Shown here: positions 5,913 to 8,876 of the stretch, piece after piece | Layout of the letters: each line of letters opens with the position of its first letter | Position numbering within the stretch: the stretch's first letter is position 1 | Source: Sphingomonadaceae bacterium | GTDB lineage: Bacteria > Pseudomonadota > Alphaproteobacteria > Sphingomonadales > Sphingomonadaceae | Assembly (NCBI GenBank): GCA_016462305.1 | Contig: JAEMTM010000076.1 | Location: 1 to 8,876, forward strand | Length of the DNA: 8,876 nt | Direction: 5' to 3' | The notes under the pieces: model-generated | What the model was told of the DNA's origin: nothing | What the model saw: the letters and a program-made list of their open reading frames with translations, nothing else | The model's database searches: none | Made by a program: the position numbers and the translations under genes

Positions 5913-6598
5913 CCGCATTTTCTTTACCGCAGGGATGGGAGGCGCAGTTAAGGAGCGCGTTGACAACAAAAGAGATTTTGGCGCTCCAAGGCTTTCTCGA
6001 CGCCGAACTCGCCGCAGGCAAGACGATTTTCCCGCCGCAGGACGCATGGTTCCGTGCGCTTGAGTTGACACCGTTGGACAAAGTGCGCGTCGTCATTTTG
6101 GGGCAAGACCCCTATCATGGGCCGGGACAAGCGCATGGCCTGTGTTTCAGCGTGCCGCCGGGCGTGCGCCCGCCGCCAAGTCTTAATAATGTTTACAAAG
6201 AGTTAGGAAGAGACCTGGGCCTCCCGCGCCCGCGTCATGGCTGTTTGGAGCATTGGGCGCGGCAAGGCGTTTTGCTGCTCAACAGCGTCCTCACGGTCGA
6301 AATGGCCAAGGCCGCGTCGCACAGCAAAAAGGGGTGGGAGCCATTTACGGATGCGATTATTGCGCACGTGAACGACAAGGCAGAGCCAGTCGTTTTCATG
6401 CTGTGGGGCGCTTATGCCCACAAAAAGGCGGCGAATGTGGATGCCAGCCGCCATCTGCTGCTCAAGGCCGCGCATCCATCGCCCTTGTCGGCGCATAACG
6501 GCTTTTTGGGCTGCAAACATTTCTCGCAATGCAACGCCTTTTTGGTTAGCAACGGACTCCCGCCGATTGATTGGACACTGCCCAATGTCGTTCCATGA
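5909..6598 (+). CDS. ung: Uracil-DNA glycosylase, family 1
   Basis: This 229-residue base-excision repair enzyme removes uracil from DNA. Both family-1 signatures are intact: motif A 'GQDPYHGPGQAHGL' (residues 65-78), with the water-activating Asp67 and the Tyr69 that excludes thymine, and motif B 'HPSPLSAHNGF' (189-199), with catalytic His189 and the DNA-intercalating Leu loop. 'LLLNSVLTV' (122-130) carries Asn125, the uracil-recognition residue. The length matches E. coli Ung (229). The start codon is ATG 5909, overlapping the gltX stop as ATGA, with a weak AAGG four bases upstream, so it is expected to be translationally coupled to gltX. Its 3' end overlaps galT by 14 bases. Confidence 0.97.
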   Translation: MTAFSLPQGWEAQLRSALTTKEILALQGFLDAELAAGKTIFPPQDAWFRALELTPLDKVRVVILGQDPYHGPGQAHGLCFSVPPGVRPPPSLNNVYKELGRDLGLPRPRHGCLEHWARQGVLLLNSVLTVEMAKAASHSKKGWEPFTDAIIAHVNDKAEPVVFMLWGAYAHKKAANVDASRHLLLKAAHPSPLSAHNGFLGCKHFSQCNAFLVSNGLPPIDWTLPNVVP

Positions 6599-7619
6599 GC
6601 AGCCCCACCGTCGTTTCAACCCATTGAAAAATGAGTGGATTTTGGTATCTCCGCATCGCGCCAAAAGGCCGTGGCAGGGGCAGCAGGATATGCCCGACAA
6701 TGAAGTCCGGCCAATGCATGATCCGGATTGTTATTTATGCGCGGGCAATGAACGCGCTGGCGGGTTGCGCAATCCTGACTATAAAAATGTCTTCGTTTTC
6801 GACAATGACTTTGCCGCATTGATGCCCGGCGCAGGGTGCAGAGTAGAAAAAGACAAACCCCTGTTTCGTGCGGCTCTTGCCAACGGAGCCTGTAGAGTAA
6901 TTTGTTTTTCGCCGGACCATGGAAAGACCCTGCCTGAAATGCCAGTGGCCGACATCCGCCTGGTAGTCGACAGTTGGGCCGCGCAAGAAGCAGAGCTTTC
7001 CGCCGCTTATGCTTATGTCCAGATTTTCGAAAATAAGGGCGCGATGATGGGCTGCTCCAGCCCGCATCCGCATGGGCAAATCTGGGCGACGACCCATGTC
7101 CCCGCCGAGCCCGCCCGTGAGGATGCAACGCAAGCGGCCTGGTTTGAACAACATCAATCGGCAATGCTGCTAAGCTATGCCGAACAAGAGGCCGAAGACG
7201 GCGCACGAACGGTGGCAAGCAATGACCATTGGATCGCGGTCGTGCCATATTGGGCAAGCTGGCCGTATGAAATCCTGCTGCTGCCCCGCTTTGCCGTTCA
7301 GCGGTTGGATGCCCTCGCGTCAGAGCAACGTGATGCTCTCGCGGACATCATGAAGGCAGTCACCACCGCCTATGACAATCTGTTCCAGACCAGCTTCCCT
7401 TATTCGATGGGCTGGCATGGAGCGCCAAGCGCAACGCCCGATGCCCCGCATTGGCAATTGCACGCGCATTTCTATCCACCCCTGCTGCGCTCGGCCAATG
7501 TGCGCAAGTTCATGGTCGGCTATGAAATGCTGGCCGAGGCACAACGCGACCTGACGCCGGAGAGCGCCGCCGCCCATTTACGCGCCACGGCCAAAATCCA
7601 TTACCGGAGCCAAGCATGA
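6585..7619 (+). CDS. galT: Galactose-1-phosphate uridylyltransferase
   Basis: This 344-residue Leloir-pathway enzyme transfers UMP from UDP-glucose to galactose-1-phosphate, giving UDP-galactose and glucose-1-phosphate. The active site 'SSPHPHGQIW' (residues 158-167) contains the nucleophile His163. Structural zinc ligands can be assigned as Cys49 and Cys52 ('DCYLCAGN', 48-55), His112 and His161, matching the E. coli arrangement. The N-terminal 'RRFNPLKNEWILVSPHRAKRPWQG' region is typical, and the C-terminal half has 'WHGAPS' and 'HFYPP', conserved in the second HIT-like domain. The start ATG 6585 gives the normal N-terminus, although the frame is open to 6414. It begins inside ung (14-base overlap) with no good Shine-Dalgarno, so expression probably depends on ribosomes finishing ung. 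It ends in an ATGA overlap with galK. Confidence 0.96.
   Translation: MSFHEQPHRRFNPLKNEWILVSPHRAKRPWQGQQDMPDNEVRPMHDPDCYLCAGNERAGGLRNPDYKNVFVFDNDFAALMPGAGCRVEKDKPLFRAALANGACRVICFSPDHGKTLPEMPVADIRLVVDSWAAQEAELSAAYAYVQIFENKGAMMGCSSPHPHGQIWATTHVPAEPAREDATQAAWFEQHQSAMLLSYAEQEAEDGARTVASNDHWIAVVPYWASWPYEILLLPRFAVQRLDALASEQRDALADIMKAVTTAYDNLFQTSFPYSMGWHGAPSATPDAPHWQLHAHFYPPLLRSANVRKFMVGYEMLAEAQRDLTPESAAAHLRATAKIHYRSQA
7606..7609 (+). promoter_or_regulatory. Shine-Dalgarno for galK inside galT
   Basis: GGAG lies six bases upstream of the galK ATG (7616). It is the best-placed ribosome site in the plus-strand operon, so galK may initiate more independently than ung or galT. Confidence 0.6.
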
Positions 7620-8773
7620 ACGCGCAGGACCAAGCGCTGTTGGATCGCGTGACCGCCAGTTTTGCGGTGCAGTTTGGCCACGCCCCAGACCTTGTCGTGC
7701 GCGCGCCGGGGCGGGTGAACCTGATCGGGGAGCATACCGACTATAATGACGGCTTTGTCCTGCCCTGCGCGATTGGCCCGGCGAATATGGTGGCGATCAG
7801 CAAGCGCGAGGATGACAGGGTCGAGGTGGTCGCCGCTGACTTCGACAATGCACGCGACATGTTTACCCTGACACCACCCCCAGAACGCAATTTAAGCCAG
7901 CCCTGGGCTGATTATGTGCGTGGGATGATCTTTGCCCTCCAAAATGCAGGATACGCGCTCAGCGGCGCTAAAATCGCGATTGCGGGCAATCTGCCCAAAG
8001 GGGCCGGTCTGTCATCATCCGCCGCACTCGCGGTAGCGGTGGGCAAGGCCAATTTGGCGCTGAACGGAATCGACATCGACAACAGCCGCCTCGCGCAAAT
8101 CGCGCAAGCGGCGGAATGCGATTTTGTCGGCACCCAATGCGGCATCATGGACCAATTGATTTCGGCGCAGGGCAAGGCTGGCCATGCTTTGTTAATCGAC
8201 TGCCGCAGCCTGCAACTGACCGACGCGCCCATATCCGACGATGTCGCGATCATGATCGTGCATTCGGGCGTCACCCGCGGCTTGGTTGACGGGCATTACA
8301 ACGCACGGCGGCGGCAATGTGAGGCGGCGGCCGCAGCGATGGGGGTAAAAGCGTTGCGCGACGCGGATCTGGGCAATCTGGCCGCAGCGCATCTCGACGC
8401 GGTCACAACCGCACGCGCACGCCATGTCATTACCGAAAACCAGCGCACATTGGACGCAGCCGACGCGCTTGCCAAAAGCGACCTCGCCGCGCTTGGTATG
8501 TTAATGGCGCAAAGCCATATATCGATGCGCGATGACTTCGAAGTCACTGTTCCGGCGATGGATGATTTGGTAGCGCTCTTGCAAAATATAATCGGCAATC
8601 AAGGGGGGGCACGGATGACAGGTGGAGGATTTGGCGGCGCGGCTGTGGCGATCATGCCGATTGCGCGCGTGGCGGATGTGCAGGCCGCAATACAAAAACA
8701 ATACACAACGCCCGATGGCCATGCGCCGTTGATCATGATTGAACGTCCCGGCCCCGGCGTTAGCATTTTATGA
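7616..8773 (+). CDS. galK: Galactokinase (GHMP kinase family)
   Basis: This 385-residue cytosolic kinase phosphorylates alpha-D-galactose with ATP to galactose-1-phosphate, the substrate of GalT. The galactokinase signature 'APGRVNLIGEHTDYNDGF' (residues 30-47) holds catalytic-region Arg33 and the sugar-binding Glu39-His40-Thr41-Asp42. The GHMP ATP-binding loop is 'LPKGAGLSSSAA' (126-137). The catalytic base Asp179 lies in 'CGIMDQ' (175-180). The third GHMP motif 'GARMTGGGFGG' is at about 331-341. Length is typical. ATG 7616 overlaps the galT stop as ATGA and has GGAG six bases upstream. galE and galM are absent nearby, so epimerisation of UDP-galactose must be supplied from elsewhere if the pathway runs. 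Identification is secure. Confidence 0.97.
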   Translation: MNAQDQALLDRVTASFAVQFGHAPDLVVRAPGRVNLIGEHTDYNDGFVLPCAIGPANMVAISKREDDRVEVVAADFDNARDMFTLTPPPERNLSQPWADYVRGMIFALQNAGYALSGAKIAIAGNLPKGAGLSSSAALAVAVGKANLALNGIDIDNSRLAQIAQAAECDFVGTQCGIMDQLISAQGKAGHALLIDCRSLQLTDAPISDDVAIMIVHSGVTRGLVDGHYNARRRQCEAAAAAMGVKALRDADLGNLAAAHLDAVTTARARHVITENQRTLDAADALAKSDLAALGMLMAQSHISMRDDFEVTVPAMDDLVALLQNIIGNQGGARMTGGGFGGAAVAIMPIARVADVQAAIQKQYTTPDGHAPLIMIERPGPGVSIL

Positions 8774-8786
8774 TGCGGGCCATTTC

Positions 8787-8876
8787 ATGATATATGATTG
8801 GATGAAGCAGGCTCTGCGCGAGCCGTTGGTCCATTTCATTGGCGTAGGGTCGGCCCTGTTTCTGCTGATGGGGCAG
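8787..8876 (+). CDS. Partial N-terminus, probable PpiC-type peptidyl-prolyl isomerase
   Basis: An open frame runs off the right edge after 30 codons. The translation includes 'LREPLVHFIGVGSALFLLMG' near its start, a basic segment followed by a single hydrophobic helix. This 'LLREPLxHFLLxGxxLF' pattern is characteristic of membrane-anchored parvulin-type (PpiC/SurA-like) isomerases common in proteobacteria, which act in the periplasm on exported proteins. Only the anchor is visible, with no catalytic domain, so the call rests on recollection of the N-terminal pattern. ATG 8787 or the in-frame ATG 8802 could be the start; homologues usually begin near 'MKxxLREPL', which favours 8802. No good Shine-Dalgarno precedes either. 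It starts 13-28 bases after galK on the same strand, so it may extend the operon. Confidence 0.5.
   Translation, partial: MIYDWMKQALREPLVHFIGVGSALFLLMGQ

Noticed and set aside
6414..6584. Upstream extension of the galT frame into ung
   Set aside because: The translation is arginine-rich read-through of ung in another frame; the GalT family N-terminus begins at 6585.

Overview
The window reads as a compact alphaproteobacterial chromosome segment, most probably from the order Sphingomonadales. This is inferred from the moderate-to-high GC, the dense gene packing, and the gene mix: a Tat-exported PhoX-like phosphatase, a type III polyketide synthase beside an isoprenylcysteine-methyltransferase-like enzyme, and HigBA. 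There is no rRNA, so taxonomy stays provisional. I see no CRISPR array, tRNA or intact insertion sequence.

Layout. The left end (1-1050, minus strand) is accessory: a small membrane-anchored protein of unknown function that may be the 3' part of a frameshifted longer gene, followed by a toxin-antitoxin pair (higB then higA, 1-base overlap) with a candidate operator. After 274 bases without a gene comes a minus-strand group transcribed in the order phoX-like phosphatase (2921-4312), type III polyketide synthase (1854-2885), ICMT-family methyltransferase (1325-1837). The last two match the bpsA-bpsB / srsA-srsB arrangement, in which the PKS makes a long-chain alkylpyrone or alkylresorcinol and the membrane methyltransferase caps a hydroxyl as a methyl ether.

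A divergent intergenic region of about 100 bases (4313-4415) separates this group from a plus-strand run: gltX (glutamyl-tRNA synthetase), ung (uracil-DNA glycosylase), galT, galK and the start of what looks like a PpiC-type peptidyl-prolyl isomerase. Consecutive genes overlap by 4, 14 and 4 bases, so gltX-ung-galT-galK is almost certainly one transcript with translational coupling. It joins translation, DNA repair and the Leloir pathway (galactose to galactose-1-phosphate by GalK, then UDP-glucose exchange by GalT); galE and galM are not in the window.

No clearly new biological system is visible. The points most worth a second look are the PKS/methyltransferase pair behind a PhoX-type phosphatase, a GluRS resembling the gammaproteobacterial type, the mixed gltX-ung-galTK operon, the possible frameshift at about 321-324, and the inverted repeat over the predicted higBA promoter.
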